Shown one piece after another: positions 25,299 to 33,049 of a DNA stretch of 63,444 bases (its first letter is position 1; every line of letters starts with the position of its first letter). Both the position numbers and the translations under genes were made by a program. Below the pieces are notes generated by a model, which had not been told where the DNA came from, searched no databases, and worked only from the letters and a program-made list of their open reading frames with translations. This stretch comes from an uncultured Bacteroidales bacterium (lineage in GTDB: Bacteria > Bacteroidota > Bacteroidia > Bacteroidales > F082), in assembly GCA_947304185.1 (NCBI GenBank), contig CAMZAM010000012.1, forward strand, positions 1 to 63,444, read 5' to 3'.

Positions 25299-26419
25299 AG
25301 AAGAAAAACTACATATCAATAGTAATCATCGCGATTCTCATCGTCATCGCCGGCATCCTCATCGGCAATAACCGTTATCTCAGCTCGCTGCGTGGCGAAG
25401 CCTTCGACTTCACAGTCTACGACACCGCCTCCATCACCAAACTGTTCTTCGCCGACAAGAGCGGACACCAGGTCTTGCTGCAGCGCGATGCCAACGGCTG
25501 GCTCGTCGACAACGAATATTCCGCCAATAAAAGTATGGTCAACGAGATGCTTTACACACTCAATCGTATGCGCATCAAGATGCCTGTATCCGTTAAGAAA
25601 AGCGACAATATCGTGACACGGATGTCGAGCAACAACACCAAGGTCGAGGTATACCAGATTTTGCCTCGTATCAACTTATTCAACAAGGTGAAGATGTTTT
25701 ACCATGAGACTCGTAGCAAGGTGTTTTATATCGGTGGCGTAACACAAGACAACCAAGGCACTTACGTCTTGAAAGAAGGCGGTGACAAGGTGTATATCGC
25801 TCATCTCCCAGGCCTCAGAGGCACTATCTATCCGCGTTTCACGGCCGACCCCATCGAATGGCGCAGCCATCAGATCTTTGCAGAAAACATGGATAACATC
25901 GCTTCTGTGAAACTCGAAATCAATGGCGACCCGCATAACAGCTTTATTATCAATGAGATAAACCGCGCTCAGTTCACCATGAACCGTCTCGACGGCGAGC
26001 CGGTCGACTTCTCCGATAACAAAGTCCTCACCCTTATGATGGCTTTCAAAGATGTGCGATTCGAGGCATTCCTAAACGACGTCGACCCGGCTCGCCGTGA
26101 CTCCATCATCAGCTCTCCGTTCCAGCAACGACTGACACTCACGACGAAAGACGGCAAAAACATCAGCGTCACCACATTCCGACTCATGGCCAACTCCGAT
26201 CTCTATGACTATAGCGACGAAGACCTCGAGAACTTCGAACATATGATAAAAGACCCTGACCACCAATACGCGCTCCTCAGCGAGGGCAACGAATTCGTGC
26301 TCATCCAGGATTTTGTGTTCGGAAAACTGTTAAAACCTGCTGATTACTACAGCAAAGATTACAAAGACGAGATACCTCAGGTTTACTACCAGGAACTCGA
26401 GACAGTGGAATCGAGATAA
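25295..26419 (+). CDS. DUF4340 domain-containing membrane-anchored protein
   Basis: The 374-aa protein has one N-terminal membrane segment (ISIVIIAILIVIAGILIG) and a periplasmic body. The body carries the DUF4340 pattern: FDFTVYDTASITKLFFADKS at about 37-56, and then LLQRDANGWLVDNEYSANKS. DUF4340 proteins commonly follow GldG-like genes and are thought to belong to the same ABC-type complex, but their role is not known. Its start overlaps gldG, and its last 34 bp overlap the 3' end of the convergent superoxide dismutase gene. Confidence 0.85.
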   Translation: MKKKNYISIVIIAILIVIAGILIGNNRYLSSLRGEAFDFTVYDTASITKLFFADKSGHQVLLQRDANGWLVDNEYSANKSMVNEMLYTLNRMRIKMPVSVKKSDNIVTRMSSNNTKVEVYQILPRINLFNKVKMFYHETRSKVFYIGGVTQDNQGTYVLKEGGDKVYIAHLPGLRGTIYPRFTADPIEWRSHQIFAENMDNIASVKLEINGDPHNSFIINEINRAQFTMNRLDGEPVDFSDNKVLTLMMAFKDVRFEAFLNDVDPARRDSIISSPFQQRLTLTTKDGKNISVTTFRLMANSDLYDYSDEDLENFEHMIKDPDHQYALLSEGNEFVLIQDFVFGKLLKPADYYSKDYKDEIPQVYYQELETVESR

Positions 26420-26988
26420 TAATTTTTCTCTACGAATTCCCAGTTTATCACCGACCAGAACTCGTTCACGTAATTGGCTCGTAAATTCTGGTAATCCAGA
26501 TAATATGCGTGTTCCCACACATCGCACACCAACAGCGGCTTCAAGCCTTCTGTAAGAGGCGTCTGCGCGTTGCCTGTCTGCACTATCGACAGCTTGCCGG
26601 CCTTGTCGGCCACGAGCCAAGCCCATCCTGAACCGAACAAAGTCACACAGGCATTGATGAACTTCTCTTTGAAAGTCTCTAAACTTCCGAAGTCGCGTAC
26701 TATGGCGTCTATCAGCTTGCCAGCGGGAGCGGTTTTAGGGTTCGGAGTCATGCAGTTCCAGTAAAAAGTATGGTTCCATATCTGCGCGGCGTTGTTGAAG
26801 ATGCCACCCTGCGATGTCATGACTATCTCTTCCAGGGTCTTGCCTTCAAACGAAGTGCCGGCGATGAGCTTATTAAGGTTGTTCACATAGCCATTGTGAT
26901 GCTTGCCATAGTGAAACTCCAACGTCTTCTGCGAGATGTGCGGTGCGAGCGAATCCATCGCATACGGTAATTTCTGTAATTCAATCAT
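26386..26988 (-). CDS. sodB: Iron/manganese superoxide dismutase
   Basis: The 200-aa enzyme converts superoxide to oxygen and hydrogen peroxide. The metal ligands are His26 (FHYGKHHNGYV), His73 (WNHTFYW), Asp156 and His160 (CDVWEHAYYLDY). The NNAAQIWNHTFYW block, with Gln in the AAQ position, is the iron-type signature, although Bacteroidota enzymes are often cambialistic. It is cytoplasmic. It is the last gene of the minus-strand oxygen-defence train, 63 bp beyond the flavodiiron gene across a stretch of 14-bp tandem repeats. The final residues (SVINWEFVEKNYYLDSTVSSSW) run past the usual C-terminal tryptophan region and overlap the convergent DUF4340 gene by 34 bp. Confidence 0.95.
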   Translation of the reverse strand: MIELQKLPYAMDSLAPHISQKTLEFHYGKHHNGYVNNLNKLIAGTSFEGKTLEEIVMTSQGGIFNNAAQIWNHTFYWNCMTPNPKTAPAGKLIDAIVRDFGSLETFKEKFINACVTLFGSGWAWLVADKAGKLSIVQTGNAQTPLTEGLKPLLVCDVWEHAYYLDYQNLRANYVNEFWSVINWEFVEKNYYLDSTVSSSW

Positions 26989-27017
26989 AATCTTTTAATT
27001 TTATAATTCTCTATTAA

Positions 27018-27059
27018 ACTCTTTTATCTTTACTCTTTTATCTTTACTCTTTTATCTTT
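27018..27059. repeat. Three perfect copies of a 14-bp tandem repeat
   Basis: ACTCTTTTATCTTT occurs at 27018, 27032 and 27046. The last copy overlaps the stop codon and final codons of the flavodiiron gene. Degenerate copies (TCTTTTAACTCTTCTC) also lie upstream of that gene at about 28250-28290. Confidence 0.9.
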
Positions 27060-28239
27060 TAACTATATTCCCTATCTCTAATCCGAGATTATACAGCTTC
27101 TCGATATCTTCATCTCTAATCGGAGCTCCCTTCACCTCTACGGGCTCACCCACGATGTTCCACTTGCAGGCTTCGGCGTTGTCTTTCAACGTCTTCAAGC
27201 CGCCGCCGCTCCACGAAGCGCCTCCAAACAGTCCGAAGACCTTGTTTTGAGGTTTGTATTCACCAATCTCATGAAGCAATCCCGTCATATTCGGGAAGAT
27301 GCTACCATAATGCGAACAGGCACCTAAAATCACGCCTTTGTATTTCCAGATGTCACTGAAAATGAACGAAAGCTCTGTCTTCGACACATCGTAAACCTTA
27401 ATCTCCTTCACTCCTGCTTCTGCCACGCCGCGAGCCACTATGTCAGCCATTCTGCCGGTGTTACCGTACATCGAGCCGTAGACTATGACCACGCCTTCCT
27501 TGCCCTGTTGCAAACTCCAAGCTGTATATCTGTCGATGACCCACTGCAGGTTGCTTCTCCAAATCAAACCATGCGACGGAGCAATCATCTTGATGTCCAA
27601 AGTCTGCACTTTCTGGATAGCCTTCGTCGCCATCATCGCCACCTTTCCGATGATGTTCGAGTAGTAACGACGCATGTCGTCTTCATAAAAATCGAGGTTC
27701 ACCTCGTCGTCGAAGATGCCGCCGTTCAAGGCACCGAAGCCTCCGAAAGCGTCGTTAGAAAAGATGATCTTCGAGGTCTGTTCGTATGTCACCATCGACT
27801 CCGGCCAATGGCACATCGGAGCCATGAAGAACTGTAGAGTATGCTTCCCGAGACTCAAGGTCTCACCTTCAGCCACGATCTTCTTGTTTGCAATCGTACC
27901 GTAAAAGTTCTCCAAAGGCGCGAAAGTCTTAGCGTTTCCAACAACTGTCACCTCAGGCCATTCTCTCAACACCGCACCCACCGAACCGCTATGGTCTGGC
28001 TCATCGTGGTTCACTATGAGATAGTCGACTTTTCGGTCACCGAGGATATGCTTGATCTGGAACATATACTGCGCCATGAACTCCGGCTCAACAGGGTCAA
28101 TCAACGCAACTTGTTCATCTACAATGAGATACGAGTTATATGAAACGCCATTTGGCAGCTCCATGTGGTTCTCAAACATCTCCGTCTTACGGTCGTTCAC
28201 CCCGACGTAATAAATATCTTTTGCTAATTGTATTTTCAT
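27052..28239 (-). CDS. FprA-type flavodiiron protein
   Basis: The 395-aa A-type flavoprotein reduces oxygen to water, or nitric oxide to nitrous oxide, in anaerobes. The N-terminal metallo-beta-lactamase domain holds the diiron ligands: NHDEPDHSG gives His78, Glu80, Asp82 and His83, and further ligands are seen in MCHWPESM, FSNDAFGG and APSHGLIWR. The C-terminal flavodoxin domain starts near 255 with VIVYGSMYGNTGRMADIVA, the FMN phosphate loop. The electron donor is usually rubredoxin, and two rubredoxin modules are encoded directly upstream (28294-28902 and 28915-29073). It sits 54 bp after the fused gene with short AT-rich repeats between. Confidence 0.95.
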   Translation of the reverse strand: MKIQLAKDIYYVGVNDRKTEMFENHMELPNGVSYNSYLIVDEQVALIDPVEPEFMAQYMFQIKHILGDRKVDYLIVNHDEPDHSGSVGAVLREWPEVTVVGNAKTFAPLENFYGTIANKKIVAEGETLSLGKHTLQFFMAPMCHWPESMVTYEQTSKIIFSNDAFGGFGALNGGIFDDEVNLDFYEDDMRRYYSNIIGKVAMMATKAIQKVQTLDIKMIAPSHGLIWRSNLQWVIDRYTAWSLQQGKEGVVIVYGSMYGNTGRMADIVARGVAEAGVKEIKVYDVSKTELSFIFSDIWKYKGVILGACSHYGSIFPNMTGLLHEIGEYKPQNKVFGLFGGASWSGGGLKTLKDNAEACKWNIVGEPVEVKGAPIRDEDIEKLYNLGLEIGNIVKR

Positions 28240-28293
28240 AATATCTTCATTATCTTTTAACTCTTCTCTTTTATCTCTTAACTCTTCTTCCTT

Positions 28294-28902
28294 TCATGTC
28301 GGATTCACATACTCAAAATCTTCCTTTCCGTGCTTGCAAATCGGACAAACGACATCATCCGGCAACGGGTCGCCTTCGTACACCCAGCCACACACCTTAC
28401 AAACCCAGCAACCTTTTGTCACCTTTTTCTTAGGCTTGATATTCTTCTGATAATAATCGTAAGTCACTGAGTCTTTGTCGTTTACCTGAACCGCGTCGAG
28501 TACGTCGGCGATAAACATGGTATGTGTGCCAAGGTCTATCGTCTTCACCACACGGCAGGCAAAATAAGCGTTGATGTATTTCGGCAGATACAGCACATGG
28601 TTCACGGCGCGCAGCTCCTGCTCGCAGTCCGCGAATTTGTTTACGTCCTTTCCCGACTGAAAACCAAAGTGTTCGAACACCTTAAACGGCGTCTCTGTTG
28701 TCAACACATTGATATTGAACACGCACGAGTCCAAAACTAGGTCGTGCGTGTAGTTTTTCTTGTTCACGACAATCGACAGACGCAGCGGATCGCCCGTCAC
28801 CTGCTGCACCGTGTTGATGATACAGCCGTTGTCAATGTTGTCGTAGTTCGTCGTCAGGACATAAAGACCATATCCAATCTTTGAAAGGGACTTGGTATCC
28901 AT
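28294..28902 (-). CDS. Flavin reductase-rubredoxin fusion protein
   Basis: The 202-aa protein joins two domains. Residues 1 to about 150 are a flavoredoxin-like FMN-binding flavin reductase domain (start GYGLYVLTTNYDNIDNGCII). Residues about 160-200 are a rubredoxin module with both CxxC knuckles (WVCKVCGWVYEG and CPICKHGKEDFEYV). Such high-molecular-weight rubredoxins pass electrons from NAD(P)H to flavodiiron proteins, which fits the FprA gene 54 bp downstream. It is cytoplasmic, and lies 12 bp from the free rubredoxin gene. Confidence 0.93.
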   Translation of the reverse strand: MDTKSLSKIGYGLYVLTTNYDNIDNGCIINTVQQVTGDPLRLSIVVNKKNYTHDLVLDSCVFNINVLTTETPFKVFEHFGFQSGKDVNKFADCEQELRAVNHVLYLPKYINAYFACRVVKTIDLGTHTMFIADVLDAVQVNDKDSVTYDYYQKNIKPKKKVTKGCWVCKVCGWVYEGDPLPDDVVCPICKHGKEDFEYVNPT

Positions 28903-28914
28903 GTCTCGACAACT

Positions 28915-29073
28915 TTACTTCATCTGAAAATGTTCTTTTCCGACGCCGCAAAGTGGGCATGACCAGCTCTCCGGTAATTTGTCGAATGGTGTGCCTGGAG
29001 CGATGCCGTTGTCAGGATCGCCAACCGCTGGGTCATATTCATAACCGCAGACGTCACAAACGTATTTTGCCAT
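28915..29073 (-). CDS. Rubredoxin, 52 aa
   Basis: A small stand-alone rubredoxin reading [14 protein letters not shown] at its start and [14 protein letters not shown] at its end. The four iron ligands are Cys6, Cys9, Cys39 and Cys42, and the aromatic core (Tyr, Phe, Trp) and [12 protein letters not shown] loop are standard. It carries one electron and probably serves the flavodiiron protein or a peroxide-reducing enzyme. It starts 17 bp after the dihydroorotate-dehydrogenase-like gene and ends 12 bp before the fusion gene. Confidence 0.95.
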   Translation of the reverse strand: MAKYVCDVCGYEYDPAVGDPDNGIAPGTPFDKLPESWSCPLCGVGKEHFQMK

Positions 29074-29090
29074 AGCTTAAAATTTTTATG

Positions 29091-30071
29091 TTAATTTAAA
29101 TCGTTATTTCTTCTCAGATACTGCAGCCTCTCAAACACTTTAACATCGGCTGAGGCACTGCATTTTCCTTTGAATTCATTGATACTGTTGAAGTTATGCA
29201 TTTGCATCCATTTCTCCATGCCTTTCACCATCTCTGTGATGAAATCTATGCCTTTCTTATAAAGAACACTGCACACCTGCACCGAGCTTGCGCCGGCAAG
29301 TATCTGACGCACAACATCTTCAGCCGAATGAACACCCGTCGAAGCCGACAAACAGCATGGGATGCCCTGCGCAGCAAGCAACGATATCCATCTCAAAGTG
29401 CTGCCATTCTCTTCTTCCACTGAAAGTGCCGAACCCGGGACGACTTTCATGTGCTCAATGTCGATGGTCGGATTGTAGAAACGGTTGAAAAGCACCAGTC
29501 CTGCCGCACCTGCCATGCTGAGGCGGAATGCAAGGTTGCCGATGTTGGTGAAATGATCGCCAAGTTTCACTGAGACAGGAATCGACACGGTCTTTTTCAC
29601 CTCTTTGAAGATGTTAACCACCTCATCCTCAATATCTTTCGATGCCACATCCTTGTCGAAAGGCGATACCGCAATATTCAACTCCAATGCGTCAGCACCT
29701 GCCTCCTGAAGCTCCTTGGCAAAGCTCATCCACTCGCCTTTGTCGGCACAGTTGATGCTCGCAATGATCGGGATATCAACGTTCTTCTTTGCCTCACGGA
29801 TGAGGTTGGTATAAATGGCTATCTCATTGCCACGCAGGAACGTCTTCATGTAAAGGTCAGCATCGACATTCGAAGTGTAGATGTCAGTATAGCCTTCCTC
29901 CTTCTTGATGTCCGATAAAATCTGCTCCTCAAAGAGCGACTTCAGCACCACAGCGCCGGCACCTGCCTTGGCGCATTTCACAATACCGTCAACGGTTCCC
30001 GTAAAAGTAGAACTTCCAACAACGATAGGATTCTTCAGATTCAATCCAAGATATGATGTGTTCAGATTCAT
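29091..30071 (-). CDS. Dihydroorotate dehydrogenase-like flavoprotein
   Basis: The 326-aa protein has the FMN-binding TIM-barrel of the PyrD superfamily, starting LNTSYLGLNLKNPIVVGSS. It also has the phosphate-binding blocks IPVSVKLGDHFTN and GAAGLVLFNRFYNPT, and a C-terminal ILAGASSVQVCSVLYKKG. It belongs to the group annotated as dihydroorotate dehydrogenase-like and may not take part in pyrimidine synthesis, because no other pyr gene is near. Its position between a subtilase and rubredoxin genes suggests a redox role, but this is inference. It lies 11 bp after the subtilase stop and 17 bp before rubredoxin. Confidence 0.88.
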   Translation of the reverse strand: MNLNTSYLGLNLKNPIVVGSSTFTGTVDGIVKCAKAGAGAVVLKSLFEEQILSDIKKEEGYTDIYTSNVDADLYMKTFLRGNEIAIYTNLIREAKKNVDIPIIASINCADKGEWMSFAKELQEAGADALELNIAVSPFDKDVASKDIEDEVVNIFKEVKKTVSIPVSVKLGDHFTNIGNLAFRLSMAGAAGLVLFNRFYNPTIDIEHMKVVPGSALSVEEENGSTLRWISLLAAQGIPCCLSASTGVHSAEDVVRQILAGASSVQVCSVLYKKGIDFITEMVKGMEKWMQMHNFNSINEFKGKCSASADVKVFERLQYLRRNNDLN

Positions 30072-30082
30072 ATTTAAAAATT

Positions 30083-31711
30083 TTATTTCGTCAAAACTAA
30101 TTTTACCACCTGATTGCCCTTGTCGGAGCTCACATTCACGGTGTAAACCCCCGAGCTCAAGTTGTTTAAAGTTGTCTCCAACTCACTGACACTCATCGTG
30201 TTAAATATCTCACGACCGATATTGTCGTACACTTTGATACCGGTCAGGTTGGCGTCTTCCTTAACGGAGATGTGCACCTTGTCCTTACTTGGATTAGGGA
30301 AGATGCTCACAATCTCGTTTTCACTCATCACTTCATCAACAGCCTCAATCATATTCAATGCTGCCACGAAATCAGGGATTCCATAGCCGTTATAGCTGTT
30401 CGGCGTATTAGCGTTGTTGCCTGCTGCACGCACCGCGTCACAAATCTCCTGCACCGAAGCGCTCGGTCTGGCCTGACGCAGACATGCCATCGCACCGGCT
30501 AACACCGGACATGAGAACGATGTGCCGCTGCCATTGTAATAGCCACCATATCCTGATGCCACGTAAGTGTCTTCTCCCATAGCCATCACATCAGGCTTGA
30601 TACGGCCGTCGTAAGTCGGTCCGCAAGAACTGAACCACGCGCGGCTTCCTTGACCGTTGACAGCACCCACGGTGATGATATGCTCAGCATCGGCTGGGAT
30701 TCCCAACGTGCAAGTGCCTTCGCCTTCATTGCCTGCCGAGTTCATACAGATCATGCCACGGCTTGCAGCGACTTCAGCACCTCTCGACATCGGAGCGGTG
30801 TGACCGTCGTAATGCTCAAACGGATGATCCCATTGAGGCATGTCGAAATCGATATATCCCAGTGATGTTGAACATACGTCAACACCAAGCGAGTCAGCGA
30901 GCTCAGCACCCGACACCCAGTTGTACTCCTCAACGATATTCTCACCTGCGCCGTCTTCTGTGTGGAACAGATAGAAAGAGGCTTTCGGAGCCGTTCCGAC
31001 CATATTGTTAGGCTCGTAAGCGCCTATCGTGCTAAGACACGAAGTGCCATGTGTGCTCTGTGAATACACTGAAGTCGAACCATATACGAAATCCTTTATG
31101 CCAAGCAAACGGCCTTCAGCACGCATATTGTCAAAGGTGGAATGCTCGTCTGTACCGACAAAACCTCCATCCAAAACAGCTATGACAACACCTGTTCCGT
31201 CATATCCCATGTCGTGCAATTCATTGACTCTCAATTGATAAACCTGTGTGTGTGCACCACCATAATAGTCTCTGTTAACGACAGGTTTTCCCGATTCTTT
31301 CATCTCGTTGGCAAGCCAAATCTCTTTGTCGCGCTGTGCTTCTGGGAAATTCGGACAGTTACGCACCACATCGACAAACTCCAACGCATTGATGGCATCG
31401 ACAACACTCTGACTGTCAGTGTATACCGACACGCCGTTTAACCATTTAGAAGGGTTTAAAAGCTGTGCTCCACAGTCGGCAACAGCCTGTAAATACTGAG
31501 GATTCACAGGGATGTCATACTCATCGATGGCGATGCCAAGACGGGCACGACGTTCCAATGCTCTCGCACTCAAAAATTCCTCAGGATTATCAATAGAATA
31601 AGGCGAGTTGGCCTTGTCGGTAAACTGCACCCAGTAGATGTTTGTAGCAATCTGCGCTTTCACGACCATCGCCGCAACCAATAAAATAAGCAAAAACGAT
31701 AATTTTTTCAT
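30083..31711 (-). CDS. Secreted S8 (subtilisin-like) peptidase with T9SS type A sorting domain
   Basis: The 542-aa protein starts with a signal peptide (MKKLSFLLILLVAAMVVKAQ). The subtilisin triad is complete: Asp181 (VIAVLDGGF), His221 (STHGTSCLS) and Ser398 (NGSGTSFSCPVLAG), with the oxyanion Asn in CMNSAGNEG. The last 75 or so residues are a T9SS sorting domain, beginning SIFPNPSKDKVHI and ending GNQVVKLVLTK, so the protein is exported across the outer membrane. The start is set by the promoter box at 31734-31741: upstream in-frame codons to 31744 fall inside it. It heads the oxygen-defence train, only 11 bp before the DHOD-like gene, which is an unusual partner. Confidence 0.93.
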   Translation of the reverse strand: MKKLSFLLILLVAAMVVKAQIATNIYWVQFTDKANSPYSIDNPEEFLSARALERRARLGIAIDEYDIPVNPQYLQAVADCGAQLLNPSKWLNGVSVYTDSQSVVDAINALEFVDVVRNCPNFPEAQRDKEIWLANEMKESGKPVVNRDYYGGAHTQVYQLRVNELHDMGYDGTGVVIAVLDGGFVGTDEHSTFDNMRAEGRLLGIKDFVYGSTSVYSQSTHGTSCLSTIGAYEPNNMVGTAPKASFYLFHTEDGAGENIVEEYNWVSGAELADSLGVDVCSTSLGYIDFDMPQWDHPFEHYDGHTAPMSRGAEVAASRGMICMNSAGNEGEGTCTLGIPADAEHIITVGAVNGQGSRAWFSSCGPTYDGRIKPDVMAMGEDTYVASGYGGYYNGSGTSFSCPVLAGAMACLRQARPSASVQEICDAVRAAGNNANTPNSYNGYGIPDFVAALNMIEAVDEVMSENEIVSIFPNPSKDKVHISVKEDANLTGIKVYDNIGREIFNTMSVSELETTLNNLSSGVYTVNVSSDKGNQVVKLVLTK

Positions 31712-31733
31712 AACGTATTCATAATTAATTCTG

Positions 31734-31741
31734 CAAAGATA
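31734..31741 (-). promoter_or_regulatory. -7 box upstream of the subtilase and oxygen-defence genes
   Basis: The minus strand reads TATCTTTG, 22 bp before the start at 31711. No other clear -7 box lies within the 5.3-kb minus-strand gene train downstream. Confidence 0.55.
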
Positions 31742-31832
31742 CAAAAAAATATTTCAATTCACAAAATTTTTAAAAAAACTCAATTGTTGAAAACTTGTTC
31801 ATTTTCCTGGACATCGTTACAATAATATTTTG

Positions 31833-31840
31833 TAATTTTG
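31833..31840 (+). promoter_or_regulatory. -7 box of the pseudouridine synthase gene
   Basis: TAATTTTG lies 31 bp before the ATG at 31872. It makes the in-frame TTG at 31845 an unlikely start. Confidence 0.55.
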
Positions 31841-31871
31841 CAGTTTGGATTTTTATAATTATTTTTTAACA

Positions 31872-33047
31872 ATGAATAACGAAGAAAGAAACGGCAAACG
31901 TCAGCACGTTGCCAGAAGAAAGACTGCCGAAGTCAGAAGATTCAGTGACGAGAGATTAGAGCAGTTTGAGAGAGAAAAAGCTCGCCGTGAAGGCGATAAC
32001 GAACGCCGTGAGAGAAAGCCTTATGGCGAAAAAAAGAGCTTCGGTCGTCGCGATGACGAGAGAGGCGAGAGAAAATCATTCGGTCGCGATGACCGTAAGC
32101 CTTACGGCAGAAAATTTGACGATGAAAAACCTGCAAGAAGAGGTTTTTCAAGAAGAAATGACGACGATGAAAGAGGTGAAAGAAAATCTTTCGGTCGTGG
32201 AGAAAGAAAGCCTTTCGGCGATAAAAAACCTTACGGCAAACGTTTTGACCGTGACGATGAACGTCCGACAAGAGGCGGCCGCCGTGGCTATCGCCGCGAG
32301 AAAGACCCTGAATTCGACCGTCCGCGTGCCACTGGCGAGATCCGTCTCAACAAATACCTCGCCGACTCAGGCATCTGCTCACGCCGCGAAGCCGACGACC
32401 TCATCCTCGCTGGCGCTGTGACAGTGAACGGCGAAGTGGTGACAGAACTCGGCACCAAAGTGAAAACCACCGATAAAGTCGTGTACGGCGGACAAACCCT
32501 CAACCGCGAAAAGCTTCGTTATGTCTTGTTAAACAAGCCTAAAGGCGTCATCACAACCAGCGATGACCCGTATGAGCGCCACACCGTAATGGACCTCGTC
32601 GAAGGCGCATGCCAGGAGCGTATATACCCCGTCGGCCGTCTCGACCGTAACACCATCGGACTGCTGCTGCTCACCAACGACGGCGAACTGGCAAAGACAC
32701 TCACACATCCGAGCCATAACGTCAAGAAACTGTATCACGTCACGCTCAACAAGCCTCTGACAGCCGCCGACTTCGAGCAGATCGAGAAAGGCCTCACACT
32801 CGAAGACGGACCTATCCAAGTCGATAAAATCGACTACGTCGCCGATGACCCGACAATGCGCGAAGTCGGCGTCGAAATACACTCCGGACGTAACCACATC
32901 GTCCGTCGTATCTTCGAAAGCCTCGGCTACGAAGTGATGAAACTTGACCGCGTCATGCTCGCAGGACTCACCAAACAGAACCTGCCTCGCGGACACTGGC
33001 GTTTCCTCACCAGCGCCGAAATAAGCATGCTCAAACGTATCGAATAA
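31872..33047 (+). CDS. RsuA/RluB-family 16S/23S rRNA pseudouridine synthase with Arg-rich N-terminal extension
   Basis: The 391-aa protein converts a uridine in rRNA to pseudouridine. An N-terminal extension of about 150 residues is low-complexity, made of repeated RGERKSFGR, RKPYG and KKPYGKR units rich in Arg, Lys, Asp and Gly. After it comes an S4 RNA-binding domain (IRLNKYLADSGICSRREADD), then the catalytic domain with GRLDRNTIGLLLLTNDGEL, whose Asp is the catalytic residue, and GRNHIVRRIFESLGYEV. Extensions like this are common in Bacteroidota members of the family. The promoter fixes the start at 31872. The EEP-family gene follows 2 bp after the stop. Confidence 0.92.
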   Translation: MNNEERNGKRQHVARRKTAEVRRFSDERLEQFEREKARREGDNERRERKPYGEKKSFGRRDDERGERKSFGRDDRKPYGRKFDDEKPARRGFSRRNDDDERGERKSFGRGERKPFGDKKPYGKRFDRDDERPTRGGRRGYRREKDPEFDRPRATGEIRLNKYLADSGICSRREADDLILAGAVTVNGEVVTELGTKVKTTDKVVYGGQTLNREKLRYVLLNKPKGVITTSDDPYERHTVMDLVEGACQERIYPVGRLDRNTIGLLLLTNDGELAKTLTHPSHNVKKLYHVTLNKPLTAADFEQIEKGLTLEDGPIQVDKIDYVADDPTMREVGVEIHSGRNHIVRRIFESLGYEVMKLDRVMLAGLTKQNLPRGHWRFLTSAEISMLKRIE

Positions 33048-33049
33048 TC

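Noticed and set aside
27018..27059. CRISPR array
   Set aside because: The repeats are 14 bp, directly adjacent and lack spacers. No cas gene is present.
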